NCBI RefSeq assembly: GCF_000803065.1
Contig: NZ_JSXI01000074.1
Span: forward strand, 62,001-126,000
DNA from: Sphingomonas sp. ERG5
GTDB lineage: Bacteria > Pseudomonadota > Alphaproteobacteria > Sphingomonadales > Sphingomonadaceae
Direction: 5' to 3'
Length of the DNA stretch: 64,000 nucleotides
Shown here: positions 52,212-61,508 of the stretch, in pieces
How the letters are laid out: the number at the start of each line of letters is the position of its first letter
Numbering within the stretch: the first letter of the stretch is position 1
Notes under the pieces: model-generated
Told to the model about the DNA's origin: nothing
The model's input: the letters and a program-made list of their open reading frames with translations, nothing else
Databases searched by the model: none
Program-made: the position numbers and the translations under genes

Positions 52212-54268
52212 TGGCTCATCGCCCAGGTAATCGCGGCGGTCAGGCCGATCAGCATGACGAAAGCATAGCTATAGACATATCCGGATTGGAACCGCCCCGT
52301 GACGCGCGTCCCTTGCTGGACCAGCCAGGCCGAGCCGTTGGGCCCGAACCGATCGATCGTCTTCTCATCGCCGCGGTGCCAGAACAGGCGGCCGATGGCG
52401 AAGGCGGGGCGCACGAACAACAAGTCGTACAGTTCGTCGAAATACCATTTGTTGAGCAGGAAGCGGTACAGCACGCGGAACTGCTCCGCGACCTGGCCGG
52501 GGAAGGCTGGTGCGCGGACATAGGACATCCAGGCGCCCCACAGGCCAAGCGCCATGGCAATCGTCGCGCTGAGCTTCACCAGCAGCGGCACGTCGTGCAT
52601 TTCGTGCATCAGATGCTCGCTGAACGCGATGCTGCCCTTCCAGAAGGTTTCGCCAGCCTGCGGCTCAATGAAGAAGCCGTGAAAGGCAAAGCCCGCCGCG
52701 ACCGCACCGAGCGACAGCAGCACCAGCGGCGTCAGCATCGACCAGGGGCTTTCATGCGGATGATAACCGCCGGTGCCATCGCCCCCACCATGGCCATGAT
52801 CGGCATGCGCAGCGGCATGATCATCATGGCCATGGTCTTGCGCGTCGTGCCCATGCGCATCATGCAAAGCATGCTGGATATGCTCGGACTGGGCCCAGCG
52901 TGGCTTGCCGTAGAAGGTCAGGAACATCAGCCGCCAGGAATAGAAGCTGGTCAGCAGCGCGACGATCATGCCAACGATCGATGCGCCCGACTGGCCCGAG
53001 GCCCAGGCCGCTTCGATGATCGCGTCCTTAGAATGGAAGCCGGCGAAACCGATCGCGAGCGTGTTGCCGAACACCGCCGGAATACCAACGCCGGTGATCG
53101 CCAGCGTGCCGGCCATCATCGCCCAGAAGGTGATGGGGATGCTTTTACGCAGGCCGCCATAATAGCGCATGTCCTGCTCGTGATGCATCGCATGGATCAC
53201 CGAGCCGGCACCGAGGAACAGCAGCGCCTTGAAGAAGGCGTGCGTGAAGAGGTGGAACATCGCCGCACCGTATGCGCCAGTGCCGGCGGCAAAGAACATG
53301 TAACCGAGCTGCGAACAGGTCGAATAGGCGATCACGCGCTTGATGTCGGTCTGCACCAGCCCGACCGTCGCGGCGAAGAAGCAGGTCGCGGCGCCAACCG
53401 TCGTCACGACGCTCAGCGCGACCGCGCTGGTCTCGAACATCGGCGACAGGCGGCAGACCATGAACACGCCGGCGGTGACCATCGTCGCGGCGTGGATCAA
53501 CGCCGATACCGGGGTCGGCCCCTCCATCGCGTCGGGCAACCAGGTGTGCAGGCCAAGCTGCGCCGACTTGCCCATCGCTCCGACGAACAGCAACAGGCAC
53601 AGGATCGTCATCGTGTCGAAGCGGTGGCCGAGGAACCCGATGGTCGAGCCGGCCATGCCCGGGGCGGCGGCAAGAATGTCCGGGATCGACACGGTGCCAA
53701 ACACCAGGAAGGTACCGAAGATGCCGAGCATGAAGCCGAGATCGCCGACACGGTTGACGACGAACGCCTTGATCGCAGCGGCATTGGCGCTCGGTTTCTT
53801 GAACCAGAAACCGATCAGCAGATAGGAGGCGAGGCCGACGCCTTCCCAGCCGAAGAACATCTGCACCAGATTGTCGGCGGTCACCAGCATCAGCATCGCG
53901 AAGGTGAACAGCGAGAGATAGGCGAAGAAGCGCGGCTGGCTGTCGTCGTCCGACATATAGCCCCAGCTATACAGATGGACGAGTGCCGAGACCGAAGTGA
54001 TCACGACGAGCATGACCGCGGTCAGCGCATCGACGCGCAGCGCCCAGTCGACCTGCAGGTCGCCGGAGCGCAGCCAATGGAGCACCGGAACGACGCTCGG
54101 CTCGGCGCTGCCTGCGATAAAGCTGAAGAAGATCGGCCAGGACAGGAGGCATGAAATGAACAGCGCGCCGGTGGTGATAACCTTGGTCGGCACATTGCCG
54201 AGCATACGGTTGCCCAGGCCGGCGACGATCGCGGCGAGCAGCGGCAGGAAAACGATCAGAAGAATCAC
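52208..54268 (-). CDS. nuoL: NADH-quinone oxidoreductase subunit L
   Basis: 686 residues. Largest antiporter-like subunit, with a long lateral helix at the C-terminus. Seen: MFFGWEGVGLASYLLIGFWF, MGKSAQLGLHTWLPDAMEGP with the pump lysine, and DIKRVIAYSTCSQLGYMF. A histidine-rich loop (HGHDDHAAAHADHGHGGGDG, about residues 483-502) is a local peculiarity that could bind metal. GTG start at 54268, just after the repeat that separates it from nuoK. Confidence 0.96.
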   Translation of the reverse strand: MILLIVFLPLLAAIVAGLGNRMLGNVPTKVITTGALFISCLLSWPIFFSFIAGSAEPSVVPVLHWLRSGDLQVDWALRVDALTAVMLVVITSVSALVHLYSWGYMSDDDSQPRFFAYLSLFTFAMLMLVTADNLVQMFFGWEGVGLASYLLIGFWFKKPSANAAAIKAFVVNRVGDLGFMLGIFGTFLVFGTVSIPDILAAAPGMAGSTIGFLGHRFDTMTILCLLLFVGAMGKSAQLGLHTWLPDAMEGPTPVSALIHAATMVTAGVFMVCRLSPMFETSAVALSVVTTVGAATCFFAATVGLVQTDIKRVIAYSTCSQLGYMFFAAGTGAYGAAMFHLFTHAFFKALLFLGAGSVIHAMHHEQDMRYYGGLRKSIPITFWAMMAGTLAITGVGIPAVFGNTLAIGFAGFHSKDAIIEAAWASGQSGASIVGMIVALLTSFYSWRLMFLTFYGKPRWAQSEHIQHALHDAHGHDAQDHGHDDHAAAHADHGHGGGDGTGGYHPHESPWSMLTPLVLLSLGAVAAGFAFHGFFIEPQAGETFWKGSIAFSEHLMHEMHDVPLLVKLSATIAMALGLWGAWMSYVRAPAFPGQVAEQFRVLYRFLLNKWYFDELYDLLFVRPAFAIGRLFWHRGDEKTIDRFGPNGSAWLVQQGTRVTGRFQSGYVYSYAFVMLIGLTAAITWAMSQ

Positions 54269-54279
54269 TTATGCGCCTC

Positions 54280-54361
54280 CGTCATCCCCGCGAAAGCGGG
54301 GATCCCGCTGCCTTGGCAACGGTCGAAGAGAAGCGGGATCCCCGCTTTCGCGGGGATGACG
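54280..54361. repeat. perfect palindromic repeat between nuoK and nuoL
   Basis: Arm CGTCATCCCCGCGAAAGCGG GGATCCCGCT (54280-54309) is exactly complementary to 54332-54361: 30 perfect base pairs, loop 22 bases. Diverged copy in birA at 48443-48530. It fills nearly all of the 115-base gap between two otherwise tightly packed genes and would form a very stable RNA hairpin. Confidence 0.9.
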
Positions 54362-54383
54362 GTTGAGGGAAACCGCAAGAACA

Positions 54384-54689
54384 TCACCCCTTCATCCGAT
54401 TGACGTCGTCGACCGAAATCGTGCCACGGCCACGGAAATAGATAACCAGAATCGCCAGGCCGATCGCCGCTTCGCCCGCGGCCACGGTCAGCACGAACAT
54501 CGCGAACACCTGTCCGACCAGATCGTGGAGATAGGCCGAGAAAGCGACGAAATTGATGTTCACCGACAACAGGATCAGCTCGATCGCCATCAGCATGACG
54601 ATCAGGTTCTTGCGGTTGGCGATGATGCCCAGCACGCCAAGTGCGAACAGGATCGCCGCGACGACCAGATAATGCGTGAGGCCGATCAC
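54384..54689 (-). CDS. nuoK: NADH-quinone oxidoreductase subunit K
   Basis: 101 residues, three membrane helices, the family's normal size. Seen: GIIANRKNLIVMLMAIELILLSVNINFVA with the glutamate of the proton path in helix 2, and second glutamate in TVAAGEAAIGLA. GTG 54689 overlaps the nuoJ stop by four bases. Confidence 0.96.
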   Translation of the reverse strand: MIGLTHYLVVAAILFALGVLGIIANRKNLIVMLMAIELILLSVNINFVAFSAYLHDLVGQVFAMFVLTVAAGEAAIGLAILVIYFRGRGTISVDDVNRMKG

Positions 54690-55297
54690 AATTCCACCCC
54701 CTGCCCGACGCCGGGCTGCGTATTGCGGGTCGCGTCCTGCGGGCGGCGGGCGTTCTGGCGCGACACATTCTGCGCACGCACGCCGCCGCGTTCGCGGTGC
54801 GTGAGGACGATCGCGCCGATCATCGCGACCAGCAGGACCAGCCCTGCTCCTTCGAACACGAACAGATAACGCGTGTAGAGCAACTGGCCGATCGCCTCGA
54901 TATTGGGCACCGCCGCATCGATCGGCGCGGCGCGGCGGCCAAGCTCGATCGCGCCCGCGCTCCATGCGCCAAAGGCGATCATGATTTCCGCCGCCAGCGC
55001 GATCGCGAAGACCACGCCGATCGCGGCATAGCGGGCGAACCCGGCGCGCAGCTCGGCGAAATCGATGTTGAGCATCATCACGACGAACAGGAACAACACC
55101 GCGACCGCGCCGACATAAACGATGACGAGCAGCATCGCGATGAATTCGGCGCCGACCAGGATCATCAGCCCCGCCGCGTTGAAAAAGGCGAGGATCAGCC
55201 ACAGCACGGCATGGACCGGGTTACGCGCGGTGATGGTCAGCGCACCGCTGACGATCACGAGTGTCGCGAACAGGTAAAAGGCGATTGCTTGGATCAC
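54686..55297 (-). CDS. nuoJ: NADH-quinone oxidoreductase subunit J
   Basis: 203 residues, five membrane helices. Seen: SGALTITARNPVHAVLWLIL, LLGAEFIAM-type block (LVGAEFIAMLLVIVYVGAVA) and VLFLFVVMMLNID. GTG start at 55297. The C-terminal tail (RERGGVRAQNVSRQNARRPQ) is polar and basic. Spaced 33 bases from nuoI. Confidence 0.95.
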   Translation of the reverse strand: MIQAIAFYLFATLVIVSGALTITARNPVHAVLWLILAFFNAAGLMILVGAEFIAMLLVIVYVGAVAVLFLFVVMMLNIDFAELRAGFARYAAIGVVFAIALAAEIMIAFGAWSAGAIELGRRAAPIDAAVPNIEAIGQLLYTRYLFVFEGAGLVLLVAMIGAIVLTHRERGGVRAQNVSRQNARRPQDATRNTQPGVGQGVEL

Positions 55298-55330
55298 GGA
55301 ATCGGGAGGCCCCTCTAAGTCGGCTGGCGC

Positions 55331-55816
55331 TTAACGGTACGGTGCATCGGCGGCAAGGTTCGCGGCGATCGCGCGTTCCCAGCGATCGCCATTATCGAGC
55401 AATTTCGCCTTGTCGTAGATCAGCTCCTCGCGCGTTTCGGTCGCATATTCGAAGTTCGGCCCCTCGACCACCGCATCGACCGGGCACGCTTCCTGGCACA
55501 GGCCGCAGAAGATGCACTTGGTCATGTCGATGTCATAACGCGTGGTGCGGCGGCTGCCATCCTCGCGCGGCTCGGCCTCGATCGTGATCGCCTGGGCCGG
55601 GCACACTGCCTCGCACAGCTTGCACGCGATGCAGCGTTCCTCGCCATTGGGATAACGGCGCAGCGCATGCTCGCCGCGGAAGCGCGGGCTCAGCGGGTTC
55701 TTCTCGAACGGATAGTTGATCGTCGCCTTCGCCTTGAAGAAATACCGCAAGGTCAGCGCGTGCGCCTTGATGAATTCCCACAGGGTGTAGGACTTGATGA
55801 TCTGGGCGATACTCAT
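55331..55816 (-). CDS. nuoI: NADH-quinone oxidoreductase subunit I
   Basis: 161 residues. Carries clusters N6a and N6b on the way to quinone: CIACKLCEAVCP and CIFCGLCQEACP are the two 4Fe-4S motifs. FRGEHALRRYPNGEERCIACK is typical of the alphaproteobacterial form. ATG 55816 overlaps the stop of the preceding exported protein by four bases. Confidence 0.97.
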   Translation of the reverse strand: MSIAQIIKSYTLWEFIKAHALTLRYFFKAKATINYPFEKNPLSPRFRGEHALRRYPNGEERCIACKLCEAVCPAQAITIEAEPREDGSRRTTRYDIDMTKCIFCGLCQEACPVDAVVEGPNFEYATETREELIYDKAKLLDNGDRWERAIAANLAADAPYR

Positions 55817-56280
55817 TTGCTTTTCCCGGCTCGCGTGCAGTTGCCTTCTGCAATCACGATGAATGGTTCGCGGCTGTCGGCTTTCTTGTCTGTCCAAAGG
55901 GCCGAAGGCGTGACGATAATTTTTGCAGTACCGTCAGGTTGATCGACCAGCTGTACCAGCGACATGCACATTTGTTCGGTAAAGAGGCAGGGTCCCGCAG
56001 AATATGCGGAAAAGGCCACGGATCCTTTGGCCGTCGGCAGAGTCGCGAATTTCCCGGCGATTTGCATCGGGTTTTCCGGCCACACCACTTCCGCAGCGGC
56101 CTTTTCGCCCGATGTCACCTTGACCTGAAACTTCGCCCCCGTCGCGGCGACGCCCTGAAGAGTGAGGCTGGACAGAGTTGCATTCTCGCCAGTCCTGTTC
56201 AACGCCTTCGGCGCTTCAATGGAGCAATCATAGGTTATAGCGGCCGATGCAGCCGTCAAAGCGAGTGCAGTCAGGATCAT
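55813..56280 (-). CDS. exported protein inserted between nuoH and nuoI
   Basis: 155 residues. Signal peptide to about residue 16 (ALTAASAAIT). Mature protein is beta-rich with four cysteines (TYDCSIE, GPCLFTEQMC, EGNCTRA), suggesting periplasmic disulfides. No family recognised. It overlaps nuoH upstream and nuoI downstream by four bases each, so it is fully coupled to the operon despite not being a known complex I part. Base use is slightly lower in GC than the nuo genes. Confidence 0.78.
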   Translation of the reverse strand: MILTALALTAASAAITYDCSIEAPKALNRTGENATLSSLTLQGVAATGAKFQVKVTSGEKAAAEVVWPENPMQIAGKFATLPTAKGSVAFSAYSAGPCLFTEQMCMSLVQLVDQPDGTAKIIVTPSALWTDKKADSREPFIVIAEGNCTRAGKSK

Positions 56281-57329
56281 GATCCTACCCCCACTCGCGT
56301 CAGCATCAGGAAGCCCGACACCAGGAACACCCAGAATAAGGATAGCGGCAGGAAAATCTTCCAACCGAGGCGCATCAGCTGGTCATAGCGGTAGCGCGGC
56401 ACGGTCGCCTTCACCCAGCTGAACAGGAAAAAGAAGAACAGGATCTTGGCGAACAGCCAGATGATCCCCGGCACCATGTACAGCGGCGCCCAGTCCAGCG
56501 GCGGCAGATAGCCGCCCCAGAACAGCGTCGCGTTCAGCGTGCACATCAGGATGACGTTGGCATATTCGCCAAGCCAGTAGAGCGCGAAGCTCATCGACGA
56601 ATATTCGGTCTGATACCCAGCGACGAGTTCGCTCTCCGCCTCGGTCAGGTCGAACGGCGCGCGCTGCGTCTCGGCCAGCGAGGAGATGAAGAACACGATC
56701 GCCATCGGGAACAGCAGCGGATTCCAGATGAAGCCATTGGCAAAGCCGTACAGCCCCTTCTGCGCCTCGACGATGCGCGACAGGTTGAAGCTGCCGGTCC
56801 ACAGCACGATCGAGATCAGCACGAAGCCGATCGCGACTTCATAGCTGACCATCTGCGCCGCGGCACGGATCGCCGAGAAGAACGGATATTTCGAGTTGGA
56901 CGACCAGCCCGCCAGGATGATGCCATAGACGCCGAGCGACGACGCCGCGAGGACGTAGAGCAGCCCGACATTGATGTCGGACAGCATTACGCCAACCTGG
57001 AATGGCACCACCGCCCATACGATCAGCGCGACGGTGAAGGTGATGATCGGCGCAAGCAGGAACAGGCCCTTGTTCGCGGCGGTGGGGACGATGGTTTCCT
57101 GCAGGAAGACCTTCAGGCCATCGGCGAAGCTCTGCAGCAGGCCGAACGGGCCGACGACGTTGGGACCGCGCCGCAACGCCATCGCTGCCCAGATCTTGCG
57201 ATCGGCATAAATGATCATGGCAACCGCGAGCATCAGCGGCAGCGCAATGACGAGGATGCCGACGATGGCGGACGTGAACCACGCCCATTCGAACGACATG
57301 CCGAACCAGCTTTGGAAGGAGGCGGTCAT
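56277..57329 (-). CDS. nuoH: NADH-quinone oxidoreductase subunit H
   Basis: 350 residues, about eight membrane helices. Forms the quinone chamber with NuoB and NuoD. Seen: YADRKIWAAMALRRGPNVVGPFGLLQSFADGLK, ISSLAETQRAPFDLTEAESELVAGYQTEYSS, and VRATVPRYRYDQLM-type end (VKATVPRYRYDQLMRLGWK), in which acidic residues are conserved. Starts 9 bases after a 39-residue membrane protein. Confidence 0.97.
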   Translation of the reverse strand: MTASFQSWFGMSFEWAWFTSAIVGILVIALPLMLAVAMIIYADRKIWAAMALRRGPNVVGPFGLLQSFADGLKVFLQETIVPTAANKGLFLLAPIITFTVALIVWAVVPFQVGVMLSDINVGLLYVLAASSLGVYGIILAGWSSNSKYPFFSAIRAAAQMVSYEVAIGFVLISIVLWTGSFNLSRIVEAQKGLYGFANGFIWNPLLFPMAIVFFISSLAETQRAPFDLTEAESELVAGYQTEYSSMSFALYWLGEYANVILMCTLNATLFWGGYLPPLDWAPLYMVPGIIWLFAKILFFFFLFSWVKATVPRYRYDQLMRLGWKIFLPLSLFWVFLVSGFLMLTRVGVGS

Positions 57330-57338
57330 AATGCGTTC

Positions 57339-57458
57339 TCAGAAGAGAAAAAGGATGCCGATGACGGCGACAACAGCAAGGAGGACGGCAAAGAGAATGC
57401 CGAGCTGTACCCGCCAGGGCAGGAAATCGAACACCCAGTCCCAGAGAAATGACAACAT
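57339..57458 (-). CDS. 39-residue membrane protein between nuoG and nuoH
   Basis: A very short frame, MLSFLWDWVFDFLPWRVQLG then one strongly hydrophobic helix. GAACGGG lies six bases before the ATG, and it fits exactly the gap between nuoG (ends 57466) and nuoH. Size and place suggest a real small subunit-like or assembly protein; no family is recognised. Confidence 0.6.
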   Translation of the reverse strand: MLSFLWDWVFDFLPWRVQLGILFAVLLAVVAVIGILFLF

Positions 57459-57465
57459 TGCCCGT

Positions 57466-59484
57466 TCACTCCGCTGCCTCCGCGAATTCCTGGCCATGGA
57501 CCAGTTCGGCCGAGCAGCGCTGCATCGTCGGTGATGCACGGCAGATCGCGTTGGTCAGGTAGAAATCCTTGATCGGATAGCCGGTCAGGTCACCTTCGCC
57601 CTTGGCGTCGAGCGCCGGCGGGTTCCAGGCGAAGCTGCGCAGGCCGAGCGTGGCGAGATCGGGCGTATCATTGCCCATCGCCGCGCGCAGCTGCTCAATC
57701 GTATCGAACGGCAAGGTCTTGCCCAGCACCGCCGACAGCGCACGCAGGATCGTCCAGTCTTCGCGCGCGTCGCCCGGCGGGAACACCGCGCGCTCGCCGC
57801 GCTGCACACGCCCTTCGAGATTGACCCAGGTGCCGGACTTTTCGGCATAGCTCGCGCCCGGCAGGATGACGTCGGCATTCGCCGCGCCCTTGTCGCCATG
57901 ATGGCCGATATAAACCTTGAAGCTCTTGGCGAACCCGGAGAAATCCGCTTCGTCCGCGCCGAGGAAGAAGGCCAGTTTCGGCTTGGCCGCAACCAGATCG
58001 GCAATGCCGCCCGGCTGTGCCCAGCCGAGCATCAGACCACCCATGCGGCTCGCCGCCATGTGTACGACGTTGAAGCCGTTCCATGCGCTGCCGTCTTCAA
58101 GGGTGCGCACCAGATTGAGCTTCTTGACCAGCGCCAGCGCCGCGCCGTGCCCGCCCTTGAGCGCCGCACCACCAACGATCACCATCGGCCTGGCCGCGCC
58201 CTTGAACGCATCAGCCACCGCCTTGGGCAGCTTGCCGAGCAAGGCCAGATCGCTGCCGAGCCATTCGGTCTTGTAGGTCAGGTCGGTTTCCGGCCCGATC
58301 GCGAAGACCTTCGCGCCCTTCTTGATCGCCTTGCGGATACGCGTGTTCACCAACGGCGCTTCCCAGCGCAGATTGGTGCCGACGAGCAGGATCACATCGG
58401 CGTCTTCAGTGCCCGCGATGGTGGTGTTGAAATTGACCGCCGCCATCGACGTGGCGTCATAAGCCATGCCGGTCTGCCGCCCTTCGAGCAGTGTCGAGCC
58501 CATCGCGCCAAGCAGCGTCTTCGCCGCGTACAGCGTCTCGCTATCGACCAGATCGCCATGCACCGCCGCGACGCTCGATCCCGCATTCACTGCCGCGATG
58601 GCGCTAAAGGCTTCGTCCCAGCTTGCGGGCACCAGCTTGCCATCGGTCCGCACATAGGGCCGGTCGAGCCGGCCGCGCACCAGGCCGTCAACGGCATGAC
58701 GCGTCTTGTCGCTTGCCCATTCCTCATTGACGTCCTCGTTGATCACGGGGAGCGCGCGGAGCACCTGACGGCCACGGCTGTCGAGGCGGATATTGGTGCC
58801 GACCGCGTCCATCACGTCGATGGTCAGCGTCTTCTTCAACTCCCAGGGGCGGGCTTCGAAGGCGTAAGGCTTGGAGGTCAGCGCACCGACCGGACAGAGA
58901 TCGACGACATTGCCCGAAAGCTCGCTGGTCACCGCACCTTCGAGATACGAGGTGATCTGCATGTCCTCGCCGCGCCCGACCGCGCCGATTTCCTCAACGC
59001 CGGCGACTTCCTCGGCAAAGCGGATGCAGCGCGTGCACTGAATGCACCGCGTCATCACCGTCTTGACGATCGGCCCCATATATTTCTCGGTCACGGCGCG
59101 CTTGTTCTCGTCATAACGAGACTGGCCACGGCCATAGGCGACCGATTGATCCTGCAGGTCGCACTCGCCGCCCTGATCGCAGATCGGGCAATCGAGCGGG
59201 TGGTTGATGAGCAGGAATTCCATCACGCCTTCGCGCGCGTTCTTGACCATCGGCGAGTTGGTGAAGACTTCCTGATTGTCCGCCGCCGGCAAGGCGCACG
59301 ACGCCTGCGGCTTGGGCGGGCCAGGCTTCACCTCGACCAGGCACATGCGGCAATTGCCGGCGATGCTCAGCCGCTCATGATAGCAGAAACGCGGGATTTC
59401 CTTGCCGGCGATCTCGCACGCCTGCAGCACCGTCGCGCCGGCGGGGACTTCTATTTCTATTCCATCGACCTTGAGCTTAGGCAT
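57466..59484 (-). CDS. nuoG: NADH-quinone oxidoreductase subunit G
   Basis: 672 residues. Peripheral arm subunit with 2Fe-2S and 4Fe-4S clusters. Seen: C-x10-C-x2-C pattern in CYHERLSIAGNCRMCLVEVK, HPLDCPICDQGGECDLQDQS, and CIQCTRCIRFAEEVAG, followed by a molybdopterin-oxidoreductase-like domain without cofactor. Length is typical for alphaproteobacteria. An exported protein gene lies 72 bases upstream. Confidence 0.96.
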   Translation of the reverse strand: MPKLKVDGIEIEVPAGATVLQACEIAGKEIPRFCYHERLSIAGNCRMCLVEVKPGPPKPQASCALPAADNQEVFTNSPMVKNAREGVMEFLLINHPLDCPICDQGGECDLQDQSVAYGRGQSRYDENKRAVTEKYMGPIVKTVMTRCIQCTRCIRFAEEVAGVEEIGAVGRGEDMQITSYLEGAVTSELSGNVVDLCPVGALTSKPYAFEARPWELKKTLTIDVMDAVGTNIRLDSRGRQVLRALPVINEDVNEEWASDKTRHAVDGLVRGRLDRPYVRTDGKLVPASWDEAFSAIAAVNAGSSVAAVHGDLVDSETLYAAKTLLGAMGSTLLEGRQTGMAYDATSMAAVNFNTTIAGTEDADVILLVGTNLRWEAPLVNTRIRKAIKKGAKVFAIGPETDLTYKTEWLGSDLALLGKLPKAVADAFKGAARPMVIVGGAALKGGHGAALALVKKLNLVRTLEDGSAWNGFNVVHMAASRMGGLMLGWAQPGGIADLVAAKPKLAFFLGADEADFSGFAKSFKVYIGHHGDKGAANADVILPGASYAEKSGTWVNLEGRVQRGERAVFPPGDAREDWTILRALSAVLGKTLPFDTIEQLRAAMGNDTPDLATLGLRSFAWNPPALDAKGEGDLTGYPIKDFYLTNAICRASPTMQRCSAELVHGQEFAEAAE

Positions 59485-59556
59485 GTTCGTTTCTCATCAG
59501 CGCACAGTTGCGCCCCTTGGCCAATGCAATGTCGGAACGAGTGGACGGTGCGCTCT

Positions 59557-60207
59557 TCACTTCAGCGCCTCCACATTACGGAAGGCGGAGGCCGCAAGGA
59601 TTGCCCGCATGCCACCGGCACTGATATCCACCTGACGCCCCTGCCCGCATTGCTTCGCCACGAGATCAAGCGCGCGCAACGCATTTGCTTCTGCATCTGT
59701 GGCAACTTCGGCGGCCAAGAGCGCATCGACATCATCGGGCACTGAACGCACCACGCATTGCGCAAGCGCGTCGCTTGGACCGAACGTCGCCGGCGCAGCG
59801 CCGGCAGCGGCCCGCGCCAGACGTGCCTTCAGAACGCCATCGCCACGCTCAAGCAGCCGTTCGGCGATCGCTCCGGCGAACAGCACCGGGTCGGAACGCA
59901 TCTTGCCGCGCCGCCCAAAGCAGCCTCGATTATTATCCGATAGTGCCCGCAGACCGGTACGGTACTGCCCTGAATGGAAGTCCAGCAGCAAAACGGCGCG
60001 CGCCTTTTCCGGGCTATGGTCGGCGACACACGCGCCATAGCGCGCCACGGTTTGCCGCGCCTCGACGGGTGCAGGGCCTTCGATAGGGTCAAGTGCCTGC
60101 ATCGGGCGCGGGTCTTCGGTTGGCTGCAGGGGAGCCTGTCGCTGCGCGTGCACAGGAAGCGCCGCCCCAAGCAGCATGACCGTCGACAGAATAGCGAATT
60201 TCTTCAC
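59557..60207 (-). CDS. exported protein inserted between nuoF and nuoG
   Basis: 216 residues. Signal peptide to residue 22 (ALPVHAQ). Body is helical with cysteines in YGACVADHS, NRGCFGRRGKM, AQCVVRS and AKQCGQG. I associate the ALSDNNRGCF pattern with a sphingomonad family of unknown role. The ATG overlaps the nuoF stop by four bases, so translation is coupled to complex I genes. Confidence 0.8.
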   Translation of the reverse strand: MKKFAILSTVMLLGAALPVHAQRQAPLQPTEDPRPMQALDPIEGPAPVEARQTVARYGACVADHSPEKARAVLLLDFHSGQYRTGLRALSDNNRGCFGRRGKMRSDPVLFAGAIAERLLERGDGVLKARLARAAAGAAPATFGPSDALAQCVVRSVPDDVDALLAAEVATDAEANALRALDLVAKQCGQGRQVDISAGGMRAILAASAFRNVEALK

Positions 60208-61508
60208 TCAGCCGCCTCCATCATCGACGCCGCTCCGCCACCCTGCTTCTCGATGATCCGCCGCTCCATCTCGGGGCGGAAATGCTTGATCAGGCCCTGG
60301 ATCGGCCAGGCCGCTGCATCGCCGAGCGCGCAGATGGTATGGCCTTCGACCTGCTTGGTCACCTGATAGAGCGTATCGATCTCCGATATATCGGCGTCTC
60401 CGGTGCGCATCCGCTCCATCACGCGCCACATCCAGCCAGTGCCTTCGCGGCACGGCGTACACTGGCCGCAGCTCTCATGCTTATAGAAATAGCTCAGACG
60501 GCTGATCGCGCGGACAATGTCGGTCGACTTGTCCATGACAATCACCGCCGCAGTGCCGAGACCCGAGCCGAGCGCCTTGAGCCCGTCGAAATCCATCGGC
60601 GCGTCCATGATCTCCGCCGCCGGCACCAGCGGCACCGACGAGCCGCCGGGAATCACCGCAAGCAGATTGTCCCAGCCGCCGCGAATGCCGCCGCAATGGA
60701 CTTCGATCAGTTCGCGGAACGAAATGCTCATCGCTTCTTCGACGACGCACGGCTTGTTCACATGGCCGCTGATCTGGAAGAGCTTGGTGCCTTCATTCTT
60801 CTCGCGCCCGAAGCTGGCGAACCATTCCGGCCCACGGCGCAGGATCGTCGGCACGACGGCGATGGATTCGACATTGTTGACCGTGGTCGGGCAGCCATAC
60901 AGGCCGGCGCCGGCCGGGAATGGCGGCTTGAGGCGCGGCTGGCCCTTCTTGCCTTCCAGGCTTTCGAGCATCGCGGTTTCTTCGCCGCAGATATATGCGC
61001 CGGCGCCGCGATGGACGAAGACGTCGAAATCATAGCCCGAACCGCAGGCGTTCTTGCCAAGAAAGCCTTTGTCATAAGCCTCGGCGACCGCCGCGAAGAG
61101 CGTCTCCGCCTCACGGATATATTCACCGCGAATGTAGATGTACGCGGCACGCGCGCGCATCGCATAACCGGCGATCAATGCGCCTTCGATCAGCTTGTGC
61201 GGATCGTGACGGATGATTTCGCGGTCCTTGCACGACCCGGGTTCGGATTCATCGGCGTTGATGACCAGAAAATTGGGCCGGTCGGGCTTGGGTTCCTTGG
61301 GCATGAAGCTCCACTTCATGCCGGTCGGGAAGCCCGCACCGCCACGTCCGCGCAGGCCCGACGCCTTCACCTTGTCGATGATCTCGTCCTGGCCGATTGC
61401 CATCAGCGCCTTGGTCTTGTCCCAGTCGCCACGTTTTTGCGCGGCCGCCAGGTTCCACGGCTGGAAACCGTAGACGTTGGTGAAGATACGATCCTTGTCG
61501 GCGAGCAT
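60204..61508 (-). CDS. nuoF: NADH-quinone oxidoreductase subunit F
   Basis: 434 residues. Binds FMN and NADH and holds cluster N3. Seen: GLRGRGGAGFPTGMKWSFMP for FMN/NADH, NADESEPGSCKDREI, GAGAYICGEETAMLESLEGK and the 4Fe-4S block ESCGQCTPCREGTGWM. ATG 61508 overlaps the stop of the 54-residue gene by one base (TAATG). Confidence 0.97.
   Translation of the reverse strand: MLADKDRIFTNVYGFQPWNLAAAQKRGDWDKTKALMAIGQDEIIDKVKASGLRGRGGAGFPTGMKWSFMPKEPKPDRPNFLVINADESEPGSCKDREIIRHDPHKLIEGALIAGYAMRARAAYIYIRGEYIREAETLFAAVAEAYDKGFLGKNACGSGYDFDVFVHRGAGAYICGEETAMLESLEGKKGQPRLKPPFPAGAGLYGCPTTVNNVESIAVVPTILRRGPEWFASFGREKNEGTKLFQISGHVNKPCVVEEAMSISFRELIEVHCGGIRGGWDNLLAVIPGGSSVPLVPAAEIMDAPMDFDGLKALGSGLGTAAVIVMDKSTDIVRAISRLSYFYKHESCGQCTPCREGTGWMWRVMERMRTGDADISEIDTLYQVTKQVEGHTICALGDAAAWPIQGLIKHFRPEMERRIIEKQGGGAASMMEAAE

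Noticed and set aside
50652..52268. 538-codon open frame on the plus strand opposite nuoM
   Set aside because: Antisense shadow, same composition bias as the one opposite nuoL.
52211..54154. 647-codon open frame on the plus strand opposite nuoL
   Set aside because: Histidine-, arginine- and glutamine-rich antisense shadow of a certain gene; no ribosome site or domain.
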